A stretch of DNA of 6,217 nt from Physcocola sp002396385 (GTDB taxonomy: Bacteria > Bacteroidota > Bacteroidia > Bacteroidales > Paludibacteraceae), in contig CAMNDM010000084.1 of NCBI GenBank assembly GCA_946535435.1, forward strand, positions 1 to 6,217. Reading direction: 5' to 3'. Under the pieces are notes generated by a model. The model saw nothing but the letters and a program-made list of their open reading frames with translations, had not been told where the DNA came from and made no database searches. Position numbers and translations under genes: made by a program. Positions 1 to 5,121 of this stretch are shown one piece after another (position 1 is the stretch's first letter; every line of letters starts with the position of its first letter).

Positions 1-197
1 TATATACCGGGTATGAGGGCTCGTTCTGCGGATGGTTAGTGCCGTTCTGCGATGCTGGCTATGTGGTAGAGCTCACCGATGCGGCTAACGAACTGCGGAG
101 CGGCCGCTACTACGTTGAGACTGTCGAGGTGTCGTTTTCTTCTGCCGGGGGTGTGCGTTCGGTTTCCCTTGGTGCTTCTGTTGCTTCTGGTGGCTGA
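1..197 (+). CDS. 3' end of a probable phage tail/baseplate (late control D-like) protein, partial
   Basis: An open frame enters from the left edge (first full codon at 3) and ends at TGA 195-197, leaving 64 C-terminal residues. The visible sequence begins YTGYEGSF, has a central VVELTD segment, then GRYYVETVEVSFS and GGVRSVSLG. That order (a Gly-Tyr-x-Gly entry, a 'G-x-x-V-x-L' strand, 'GRYYVE-V-xx-F', then a final 'G-x-R-x-V-x-LG' strand) resembles from memory the C-terminal beta domain of gpD/Mu P-type baseplate hub proteins in Bacteroidetes prophages. GC content is higher than in the genes further right, which fits a transferred element. The family call is tentative because two thirds or more of the protein lies outside the window. 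The reading frame itself is well supported by its length and its non-random, strand-rich protein. Confidence 0.45.
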   Translation, partial: YTGYEGSFCGWLVPFCDAGYVVELTDAANELRSGRYYVETVEVSFSSAGGVRSVSLGASVASGG

Positions 198-477
198 GCC
201 ATGTTTCATGTAAGTTCTCGAGCCCCAAATGGTACATCTCGCATTTGTCGCAACTGCGACGGCAGGCGGCGTTCACGTCGTTGGTGTACAGTTCAACGTC
301 TTCATGGCACTCACACTCGCAGTCGCGGTGGTGCTCGTTGGCGCACCTGCCACACCAGTCGCAATAATGGTGACCGCATTTGCAGTCGCACGCATAGTTG
401 CAAGTATTTACTCCGCCCAGCGCATTCGCCGCAAAAACAGCGGCAAAAAGCAAAAATAGGATTGATAAATAGCGCAT
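85..477 (-). CDS. Secreted cysteine/histidine-rich small protein, unknown function
   Basis: 130 residues. The N-terminus is a clear Sec signal peptide (MRYLSILFLLFAAVFAANA, cleavage after about residue 19). Residues 26-79 hold 13 cysteines at 26, 30, 32, 34, 39, 42, 45, 53, 55, 57, 72, 76 and 79, with histidines at 36, 37, 49, 50, 58, 83 and 90. The spacings (CxCxC runs; C-x4-C-x2-C-x2-C) suggest metal binding or a disulfide-rich fold outside the cytoplasm. Residues 95-130 are Lys/Arg/Gln/Ser-rich with no acidic residue, probably disordered. I do not recognise a family. The start is well supported: AGGAGG lies 4 nt upstream of the ATG (reverse complement of 481-490), a strong site unusual for Bacteroidetes chromosomal genes but seen in phage genes. 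The basic tail is encoded antisense to the end of the tail-protein frame, so it may be readthrough into a neighbour. It could be phage cargo expressed in the lysogen, which is an inference from position only. Confidence 0.7.
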   Translation of the reverse strand: MRYLSILFLLFAAVFAANALGGVNTCNYACDCKCGHHYCDWCGRCANEHHRDCECECHEDVELYTNDVNAACRRSCDKCEMYHLGLENLHETWLSHQKQQKHQGKPNAHPRQKKTTPRQSQRSSGRSAVR

Positions 478-480
478 AAC

Positions 481-490
481 TCCTCCTTTT
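481..490 (-). promoter_or_regulatory. Strong Shine-Dalgarno site of the Cys-rich gene
   Basis: On the minus strand the bases before the ATG read AAAAGGAGGA then GTT, so AGGAGG ends 4 nt before the start codon. It is the only near-perfect Shine-Dalgarno site in the window. The other genes start after A/T-rich leaders, so this site marks the gene as different in origin and fixes its start. Confidence 0.75.
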
Positions 491-697
491 TTCGTGGAAA
501 TTTACCCTTTTCGGGGCAAAATCCCACATTTTTCAACATGTTTTAGGGCATTCTGACCTATTTTTGGTTTGAAAAACAGATAAATATTTAGAGGAAAAGA
601 ATAATCTTAAAAGGTGTCTTTGTTTCAATCAAAAGTATGCTTTCTTCTTCCGACATTCCCCCACAATTCATTAAACCGTGCTGTGTTGTAACAGGGG

Positions 698-733
698 TTT
701 GTTATAATGAATTTGGAATGTTTATTATATTTG
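698..733 (+). promoter_or_regulatory. Candidate Bacteroidetes promoter for the ABC ATPase gene
   Basis: TATATTTG at 726-733 matches the -7 consensus TAnnTTTG exactly. The nearest upstream TTTG at a usable distance is 698-701, giving a 24-nt spacer, longer than the usual 19-21 or so. A second TTTG (712-715) is too close. Transcription would begin near 740 and leave a leader of about 110 nt. This is a weak call resting mainly on the -7 match. Confidence 0.3.
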
Positions 734-850
734 TGTTAAAGTTGACTGAAGATTTTATCAAAAAGTCTAACAGACTATCTTTATGAATATATGGTTGTGG
801 CATGGAGACCAATGTACGCATAAGGGGAGCTTCGAACTAATAATAATTAT

Positions 851-1627
851 ATGGGGACGATTGTTGAATTAAAGAATTTGTCTATTGGCTATAAAGAGAA
901 AGACGACATTCTTGTTGTAGAGAAAATGAATGCGACCCTGTATTCGGGTCAGCTAACATGTCTGTTAGGCCCGAACGGTGCGGGAAAATCAACTTTACTA
1001 CGCACACTCTGCAAATTCCAACCGCCCATTGAAGGCCAAATTACTGTTAACGGACGCAACCTGTCAGAATTTACTAACCAAGAGATGGCCCGTCTAGTCA
1101 GCGTGGTACTTACCCACAACCAGCTTTATCTTGACCTTACCGCTTTTGATGTTGTTGCCATGGGACGCATGCCTTACACAGGTGTGCTGGGTATTCTGAC
1201 GAATGACGACTATAAGGTTATAGACGAATGTGTTCGACAGACTGGTATAGAAAACTTACTGAAACGAAAAATTGCAACACTCTCTGACGGCGAACGGCAA
1301 AAAGTGATGGTAGCCAAAGCTTTGGCTCAACAAACCCCTATCATTTATCTCGACGAACCAACTGCGTTTCTCGATTTCCCTTCTAAAGTCCAACTGTTGC
1401 AAATGCTTAGTCTGTTATCCCGCCAGTTACATAAAATAGTCTTTCTGTCGACGCACGACGTGGAGCAAGCCTTACAGGTTTCAGACCAAATCTGGCTGTT
1501 AGACCAACAATTTGGTCTGGTTACTGGAACACCAAACCAATTATGTGACCAGAACAAGATAGGGACGTATTTCGGTAGGAAAGGACTCAAGTTCGATCCT
1601 CTTAAAAGGACCTTCATCATAAACTGA
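851..1627 (+). CDS. FecE/BtuD-type ABC transporter ATP-binding protein
   Basis: 258 residues, normal length for the ATPase of iron-siderophore, haem or cobalamin importers. It would power a FecCD/BtuC-type permease at the inner membrane. Visible motifs: Walker A GPNGAGKST at 40-48; LSDGERQ signature at 144-150 (variant of LSGGQ); Walker B IIYLDEP at 164-170; D-loop region FLDF at 173-176; H-loop STHD with His202. Where the Q-loop glutamine is expected the sequence reads VVLTHN, with Thr88 in that place. LSDGERQ and the 'AMGRMPYTG' stretch fit what I recall of Bacteroidetes FecE-like proteins, so the Thr is probably family-typical rather than a defect. The start has no Shine-Dalgarno site but an A/T-rich leader, as usual in this phylum. 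No permease or binding protein is adjacent: upstream is 370 bp of non-coding DNA and downstream is a glycosidase. Substrate cannot be read from the ATPase alone. Confidence 0.92.
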   Translation: MGTIVELKNLSIGYKEKDDILVVEKMNATLYSGQLTCLLGPNGAGKSTLLRTLCKFQPPIEGQITVNGRNLSEFTNQEMARLVSVVLTHNQLYLDLTAFDVVAMGRMPYTGVLGILTNDDYKVIDECVRQTGIENLLKRKIATLSDGERQKVMVAKALAQQTPIIYLDEPTAFLDFPSKVQLLQMLSLLSRQLHKIVFLSTHDVEQALQVSDQIWLLDQQFGLVTGTPNQLCDQNKIGTYFGRKGLKFDPLKRTFIIN

Positions 1628-1641
1628 TGTGCCGCAGAAAG

Positions 1642-1658
1642 TTTCACTTTCAGTGAAA
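1642..1658. repeat. Perfect hairpin TTTCACT-TTC-AGTGAAA after the ABC ATPase gene
   Basis: Seven-base perfect arms with a 3-nt loop begin 14 nt past the ATPase stop codon. The hairpin is followed by AATAATTAT, not a T run, so it is more likely a 3'-end stabilising hairpin or a weak terminator component than a full intrinsic terminator. Confidence 0.45.
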
Positions 1659-1678
1659 AATAATTATATTGCAGTGGA

Positions 1679-1706
1679 TTTCTTAGTCTGAGAAACCCGT
1701 TTTTTT
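1679..1706 (+). terminator. Possible intrinsic terminator between the ATPase and bglX genes
   Basis: A 7-bp stem with one G-U pair (TTTCTTA-GTC-TGAGAAA, 1679-1695) is followed by CCCG and then seven Ts at 1700-1706. The stem is AU-rich and the 4-nt gap before the T run weakens the call. Together with the hairpin at 1642-1658 it suggests the ATPase and glycosidase are separate transcription units. Confidence 0.35.
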
Positions 1707-1733
1707 AATTCGTTAATCATTAAACAAACCAAA

Positions 1734-3971
1734 ATGATAAGACTATTTCTTCTGGCCATATCGATATGTACAGCTACACAGCTTTATGCCAATATTCCCT
1801 ATGTTGAGAAGCTAATGTCAAAAATGACTATTGACGAGAAAATAGGCCAGCTAAACCTGATGCCTGCTGGAAACATCGTAACTGGCGAAAAGATAGAATC
1901 GAAAACGGCTGACGATATCGCTTCGGGTCGGCTCGGAGGAATTTTTAACATAAAAGGCCGCGAGAAAATAGAAAAGCTCCAAAAGCTGGCTGTTGAAAAG
2001 TCACGGCTCGGTATTCCGCTTATTGTCGGTATGGACATTATACATGGTTATGAAACCATCTTCCCTATTCCTTTGGCGTTAAGTTGTTCCTGGAATTTAG
2101 AGGGCATAGAAAAAAGCGCCAGAATTGCGGCTGAAGAGGCTTCGTGTGTCGGAATAGGGTGGACTTTCTCGCCAATGGTCGATATTTGTGTAGATGCAAG
2201 GTGGGGACGTATGGCAGAAGGAAACGGAGAAGACCCGTATTTGGGCGGACTTATTGGCGCTGCTATGGTGCGCGGGTATCAGGGCAACTTTTCAAAGCCT
2301 ACCGAAATTATGGCATGTATGAAGCATTTCGCTCTTTATGGCGCAGTAGAAGGCGGACGGGACTATAATACGGTCGATATGTCGAGAGTTCGTATGTTCA
2401 ACCAGTATCTGCCACCATATAAAGCATGCGTTGAGGCAGGAGCCGGTTCGGTTATGTCGTCGTTTAACCTGGTCGACGGCCAACATGCCACTGCCAACCG
2501 ATGGCTGCTGACCGATGTTTTACGCAAACAGTGGAACTTCAACGGATTCGTAGTTACCGATTACGGCTCCATATTTGAAATGCAGTCGCACGGATTCGGA
2601 CCAATCGACAAAAACAGTGTAAAGGCACTAAAAGCGGGAACCGATATGGACATGTGCTCGCAAGGCTTTATCAACTGTTTGAAAACCGCACTTGAAAAAG
2701 GAGAAGTGTCGTTACATGAAATCGATCAAGCATGCCGGCGTGTGCTTGAAGCAAAGTATAAACTCGGCTTGTTCGATAATCCTTACAAATTCTGCGATGC
2801 CCGTCGGGAAAAAGAAGTCGTGTATAGTGCGGCCAATAGGAAAGTAGCCCGGGATTTAGCTGCAGAATCATTCGTCCTGTTAAAGAACAACCAGAACCTC
2901 TTGCCTTTAAAAAAGCAGGGAACTATAGCCTTAATCGGGCCACTCTCTCAAACAAGGAACAACCTTACCGGCACCTGGAGTGTAGCACAAAACCCTGAAC
3001 GGTACGAGACGTTGGAGGAAGGATTAAAAAAAGCACTGAAGGGCCGGGCCAATTTACTGTGTACACAAGGATGTAATCTGATGAGCGATGCGGAAATTCA
3101 GAAAGGTGCAGAGTTCGGCAAGACTATAAACCGCATTGATCCTGCTAAAGGAAAAGCAGAAGCCTTAAAAATTGCCAGTCAGGCAGATGTTGTAATATGT
3201 GCGATGGGTGAATGTGCCGACTTTTCAGGAGAAAGTTCAAGCCGTGCAGACCTTAATCTGCCCGATGAGCAGCTGTCGCTACTTCAAGCTCTGGTAGAAA
3301 CGGGGAAACCTGTTGTCTTGTTGAATTTTTCGGGCAGACCAACAGTTTTAGATTGGGAAAGCAAACACGTAGACGCTATTATGAACGTCTGGTTTGGAGG
3401 TTCGGAGATGGCGGGTGCAGTATGTGACATTCTTTTTGGGGACAAGAGTCCATCGGGCCGGTTAACCGTCTCTCTGCCGCGTGCCAACGGGCAACAGCCG
3501 CTCTATTATAACCATCTGAATACAGGCAGACCTGTATCGGATTCAGAGACCCAATACCGCAAATATGCGTCCAACTACATAGATGTACGTAACGGTGCGC
3601 TTTATCCGTTCGGATATGGTCTCAGTTACACAACATTCAGTTACGATAATCTGCGTGTATCGGTCCACAACGATTCAGTAACGGCAACGGTAAAAGTGAC
3701 AAACACAGGTGCATGTGGGTCGTACGAAGTAGTTCAACTCTATATACACGATGTGTATGCAACAATAGCCAGGCCAGTTTGTGAACTCAAGGGTTTTCAG
3801 CGGATCTATCTAAAACCGGGAGAAAGCCGTGACGTTAGCATAAAGATAGGAAGACAAGAACTTTCGTATTACAACTCCGATGGTGATTTAATTTTTGAAC
3901 CGGGTGAATTTGATATAATGATAGGGAAGAACAGTCGTGATTTGATGACAAAACGAATAGTGTTGAACTAA
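1734..3971 (+). CDS. bglX: Periplasmic beta-glucosidase, glycoside hydrolase family 3 (BglX-like)
   Basis: 745 residues, close to E. coli BglX length. It removes non-reducing-end beta-glucosyl (possibly other beta-glycosyl) units from oligosaccharides outside the cytoplasm. Signal peptide: MIRLFLLAISICTATQLYA, cleavage near residue 19. The N-terminal (alpha/beta)8 domain (about 20-350) shows GMDIIHG (Asp101), RWGRMAEGNGEDP at 156-168, KHFA at 197-200 and the nucleophile motif VVTDYGS with Asp276. The alpha/beta sandwich domain (about 380-585) carries FSGESSSR with Glu500, the expected acid/base. The C-terminal fibronectin III-like domain (about 645-735) starts after the YPFGYGLSYTTF linker. 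All catalytic positions expected for the family are present and there is no frameshift. No susC/susD, sulfatase or regulator gene is adjacent, so it is not visibly in a polysaccharide utilisation locus. Substrate preference within GH3 cannot be decided from this reading. Confidence 0.95.
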   Translation: MIRLFLLAISICTATQLYANIPYVEKLMSKMTIDEKIGQLNLMPAGNIVTGEKIESKTADDIASGRLGGIFNIKGREKIEKLQKLAVEKSRLGIPLIVGMDIIHGYETIFPIPLALSCSWNLEGIEKSARIAAEEASCVGIGWTFSPMVDICVDARWGRMAEGNGEDPYLGGLIGAAMVRGYQGNFSKPTEIMACMKHFALYGAVEGGRDYNTVDMSRVRMFNQYLPPYKACVEAGAGSVMSSFNLVDGQHATANRWLLTDVLRKQWNFNGFVVTDYGSIFEMQSHGFGPIDKNSVKALKAGTDMDMCSQGFINCLKTALEKGEVSLHEIDQACRRVLEAKYKLGLFDNPYKFCDARREKEVVYSAANRKVARDLAAESFVLLKNNQNLLPLKKQGTIALIGPLSQTRNNLTGTWSVAQNPERYETLEEGLKKALKGRANLLCTQGCNLMSDAEIQKGAEFGKTINRIDPAKGKAEALKIASQADVVICAMGECADFSGESSSRADLNLPDEQLSLLQALVETGKPVVLLNFSGRPTVLDWESKHVDAIMNVWFGGSEMAGAVCDILFGDKSPSGRLTVSLPRANGQQPLYYNHLNTGRPVSDSETQYRKYASNYIDVRNGALYPFGYGLSYTTFSYDNLRVSVHNDSVTATVKVTNTGACGSYEVVQLYIHDVYATIARPVCELKGFQRIYLKPGESRDVSIKIGRQELSYYNSDGDLIFEPGEFDIMIGKNSRDLMTKRIVLN

Positions 3972-3978
3972 GAAAGAT

Positions 3979-4002
3979 TACTACTATACTACTGTACTAC
4001 CT
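3979..4002 (+). repeat. Three tandem 8-bp repeats TACTACNN upstream of parA (iteron/centromere candidate)
   Basis: TACTACTA (3979-3986), TACTACTG (3987-3994) and TACTACCT (3995-4002) lie head to tail with an exact 8-bp period, starting 8 nt after the bglX stop. Short contiguous direct repeats upstream of parA are what RHH-type centromere binders recognise: the omega protein of pSM19035 binds arrays of heptads, and ParG of TP228 binds tetramer boxes. I infer a binding array for the RHH protein encoded at 4830-5111. Three copies is a small number, so a chance microsatellite is not excluded. Confidence 0.5.
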
Positions 4003-4017
4003 TGCTATATATTTTAT

Positions 4018-4040
4018 TTGCTATTTGTAGCAGATTTTTT
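4018..4040 (+). terminator. Terminator-like hairpin downstream of bglX
   Basis: TTGCTA-TTTG-TAGCAG (4018-4033) forms a 6-bp stem with one G-U pair and a TTTG loop, followed after one base by six Ts (4035-4040). It could end the bglX transcript. The same bases contain two of the TGCTA pentamers, so it may instead, or also, be a protein-binding dyad. Confidence 0.4.
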
Positions 4041-4049
4041 ATTATTACT

Positions 4050-4080
4050 TTTGGTAATAGCACAAATAGTGCTACCTTTG
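4050..4080 (+). promoter_or_regulatory. Consensus Bacteroidetes promoter for the parA operon
   Basis: TTTG at 4050-4053, a 19-nt spacer, and TACCTTTG at 4073-4080 match the -33/-7 consensus TTTG and TAnnTTTG without a mismatch. Transcription should begin near 4086, leaving a leader of about 22 nt before the ATG at 4108. It is the best promoter in the window. Confidence 0.75.
4058..4074. promoter_or_regulatory. Dyad operator inside the parA promoter
   Basis: TAGCAC-AAATA-GTGCTA is a perfect inverted repeat with 6-bp arms. It lies almost wholly within the 19-nt promoter spacer and overlaps the first two bases of the -7 box. A protein bound here would block RNA polymerase. The likely ligand is the RHH protein of the same operon, as in autoregulated ParA/RHH partition operons; this is inferred from position. 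Confidence 0.6.
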
Positions 4081-4107
4081 TGTAAGAAAATGGTAAATAT
4101 ATAAAAT

Positions 4108-4824
4108 ATGATATACTCTATCGTTCAGAACAAGGGAGGTGTTGGTAAATCGACCCTATGTATCAACTTCGCCGAATGCCTTGCCAAACTCGGTAAAAAG
4201 GTTCTCATTGTAGACACCGATGCGCAGGCCAATTCGACATCGTATTTCGGAATTGAACAGGGTACCCTATACGATTCAATGATAGGAGATGACAAAACCC
4301 CTTTACAAGTTGTAGCAACGGTCAATCCTAACATTTTCATCGTCCCTGCCGATCTCCGTCTGAGTGATTGTGAGTACAGTCTGTCGCAACGTATTGCACG
4401 CGAACAAATTCTGAGCAACAAACTTGAACCCTTGAAAAACAAGTTCGACTGTATAGTTATCGACACGGCTCCCAATTTGGGCGTACTGACTATCAATGCT
4501 ATTCTCAGCGCCGACGCGCTACTGATTCCTATAGTGCCAGAGCCTTTCAGCATACAGGGTTTTAACATGATTAACAACATGCTCACACGCCTGTCTACAA
4601 TCAGGAAAACCCAAATTCCGTACCGTCTGATTATGACCCGTACAAAAAATACGGCGTTGCATAAAGAAACCATAGACCAGATGAAGAAAGCATATGGTAA
4701 TCTGGTTCTCGAGACGCGTATTAAAGAGAGTATTGGCTACGCAGAGCAATCGCTCGGGCAAGGTGCAAAAAAGAACACATATGAATATTTGTCGTTAACC
4801 GACGAAATAATAAAAGCATTCTGA
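4108..4824 (+). CDS. parA: ParA-family partition ATPase (small, type Ib-like)
   Basis: 238 residues. ATP-dependent DNA-binding ATPases of this family form gradients on the nucleoid and move DNA or protein cargo when stimulated by a partner. Motifs: deviant Walker A KGGVGKST at 9-16 with the signature Lys9 and catalytic Lys14; Walker A' VDTDAQAN at 35-42; Walker B IVIDTAP at 116-122 with Asp119. The Walker A box begins within 10 residues of the start, so there is no N-terminal helix-turn-helix domain, as in chromosomal Soj and plasmid type Ib ParF/delta proteins. Type Ib ParAs normally leave autoregulation to a small RHH partner, and one follows 5 nt downstream. ATG 4108 follows an A/T-rich leader and a consensus promoter. 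Alternatives are MinD-like or cargo-positioning ATPases, but there is no C-terminal amphipathic membrane helix of the MinD type. Confidence 0.93.
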   Translation: MIYSIVQNKGGVGKSTLCINFAECLAKLGKKVLIVDTDAQANSTSYFGIEQGTLYDSMIGDDKTPLQVVATVNPNIFIVPADLRLSDCEYSLSQRIAREQILSNKLEPLKNKFDCIVIDTAPNLGVLTINAILSADALLIPIVPEPFSIQGFNMINNMLTRLSTIRKTQIPYRLIMTRTKNTALHKETIDQMKKAYGNLVLETRIKESIGYAEQSLGQGAKKNTYEYLSLTDEIIKAF

Positions 4825-4829
4825 ATATC

Positions 4830-5111
4830 ATGGCAAAAAAATTCCAAAATAACGATCTAATCCACAATTTAGTTAGTTCTGCCCCTTCTCCTGCGCAGGT
4901 TCAGACTACTCCTGCTGTTACAACAGGTCAGACTGCGGCTGCTGATGAAAAAATGCGTACCAGCTACATTGTCAGCAAACAGGCGAATTTCAAGATGAAA
5001 TATATTGCCTTGAAACAAGGTAAAACCATTAGCGAATTAGTCGACGAGGCTTTAAACAACCTCATTGCCGAATGGGAAAAACAAACTGGCGAATCGACTC
5101 CAAGCCTTTAA
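4830..5111 (+). CDS. Ribbon-helix-helix protein, probable ParB-like centromere-binding partner of ParA
   Basis: 93 residues, starting 5 nt after the parA stop. Residues 1-16 (MAKKFQNNDLIHNLVS) are a short basic/polar head. Residues 17-41 are an Ala/Pro/Thr/Gln linker, surely flexible. Residues 43-82 fit a ribbon-helix-helix fold: strand RTSYIVSK, helix near 51-62, turn KQGKTIS, and helix ELVDEALNNLIAEWEK. RHH proteins bind DNA as dimers through the strand. The arrangement of flexible tail plus C-terminal RHH is that of ParG (TP228) and omega (pSM19035), in which the tail stimulates the ATPase. Lys3 and Lys4 are the only basic residues in the tail and so candidates for that role; this is inference. 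The only arginine is Arg43, at the start of the strand. Likely targets are the repeats at 3979-4002 and the dyad at 4058-4074. It could instead be only a CopG-like repressor. Confidence 0.75.
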   Translation: MAKKFQNNDLIHNLVSSAPSPAQVQTTPAVTTGQTAAADEKMRTSYIVSKQANFKMKYIALKQGKTISELVDEALNNLIAEWEKQTGESTPSL

Positions 5112-5121
5112 TTGTTGTGTG

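Larger units (their letters stand above)
478..850. other. AT-rich intergenic region without a convincing gene
   Basis: About 370 bases separate the divergently oriented Cys-rich gene and the ABC ATPase gene. GC drops sharply here (about 28% in 541-600, against about 55% in 1-120), so the compositional boundary of the left-hand element probably lies near 480-540. I see no tRNA, no CRISPR repeat and no recognisable mobile-element terminus. There is a small palindrome AACATGTT at 535-542 and a short hairpin AGTCT-AAC-AGACT at 765-777, neither followed by a T tract. A possible plus-strand -7 box is listed separately. A 49-codon ORF at 637-786 was considered and not called. Confidence 0.6.
4003..4074. 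repeat. Cluster of five TGCTA/TAGCA pentamers
   Basis: TGCTA occurs at 4003-4007, 4019-4023 and 4070-4074, and its complement TAGCA at 4028-4032 and 4058-4062. Five copies in 72 bp is far above what chance would give for a 5-mer. Two pairs form dyads of opposite polarity (TGCTA-TTTG-TAGCA and TAGCA-C-AAATA-G-TGCTA). This looks like a set of regulator half-sites around the parA promoter. Confidence 0.5.

Noticed and set aside
229..459. Plus-strand ORF of 76 codons with a hydrophobic, membrane-like product
   Set aside because: It is the antisense of the Cys/His/Asp-rich segment: complements of Cys, His and Asp codons read as Ala, Thr and Val, creating false hydrophobicity. It has no ribosome binding site, whereas the minus-strand gene has a signal peptide and strong SD.
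630..637. CAAAAGTA, a minus-strand match to TAnnTTTG that could drive the Cys-rich gene
   Set aside because: No TTTG lies at a suitable distance upstream on the minus strand, and the leader would be about 150 nt. Single -7 matches are frequent by chance.
637..786. 49-codon plus-strand ORF in the intergenic region before the ABC ATPase gene
   Set aside because: No ribosome binding site, no recognisable motif and no supporting promoter; the length is ordinary for chance in AT-rich DNA. The candidate -7 box at 726-733 lies inside it.
478..850. Riboswitch (for example cobalamin) in the leader of the ABC ATPase gene
   Set aside because: I could not find a convincing B12-box or other conserved riboswitch core, only one short 5-bp hairpin.
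4125..4673. 182-codon minus-strand ORF opposite parA
   Set aside because: It is an antisense shadow; the plus strand carries all ParA motifs, and the antisense product has no coherent domain.
5065..5121. Upstream ATG extending the lipoprotein to 290 residues
   Set aside because: It overlaps the RHH gene by 47 bp and would place 19 polar residues before the signal peptide, preventing recognition of the lipobox at Cys19 of the 5122 start.
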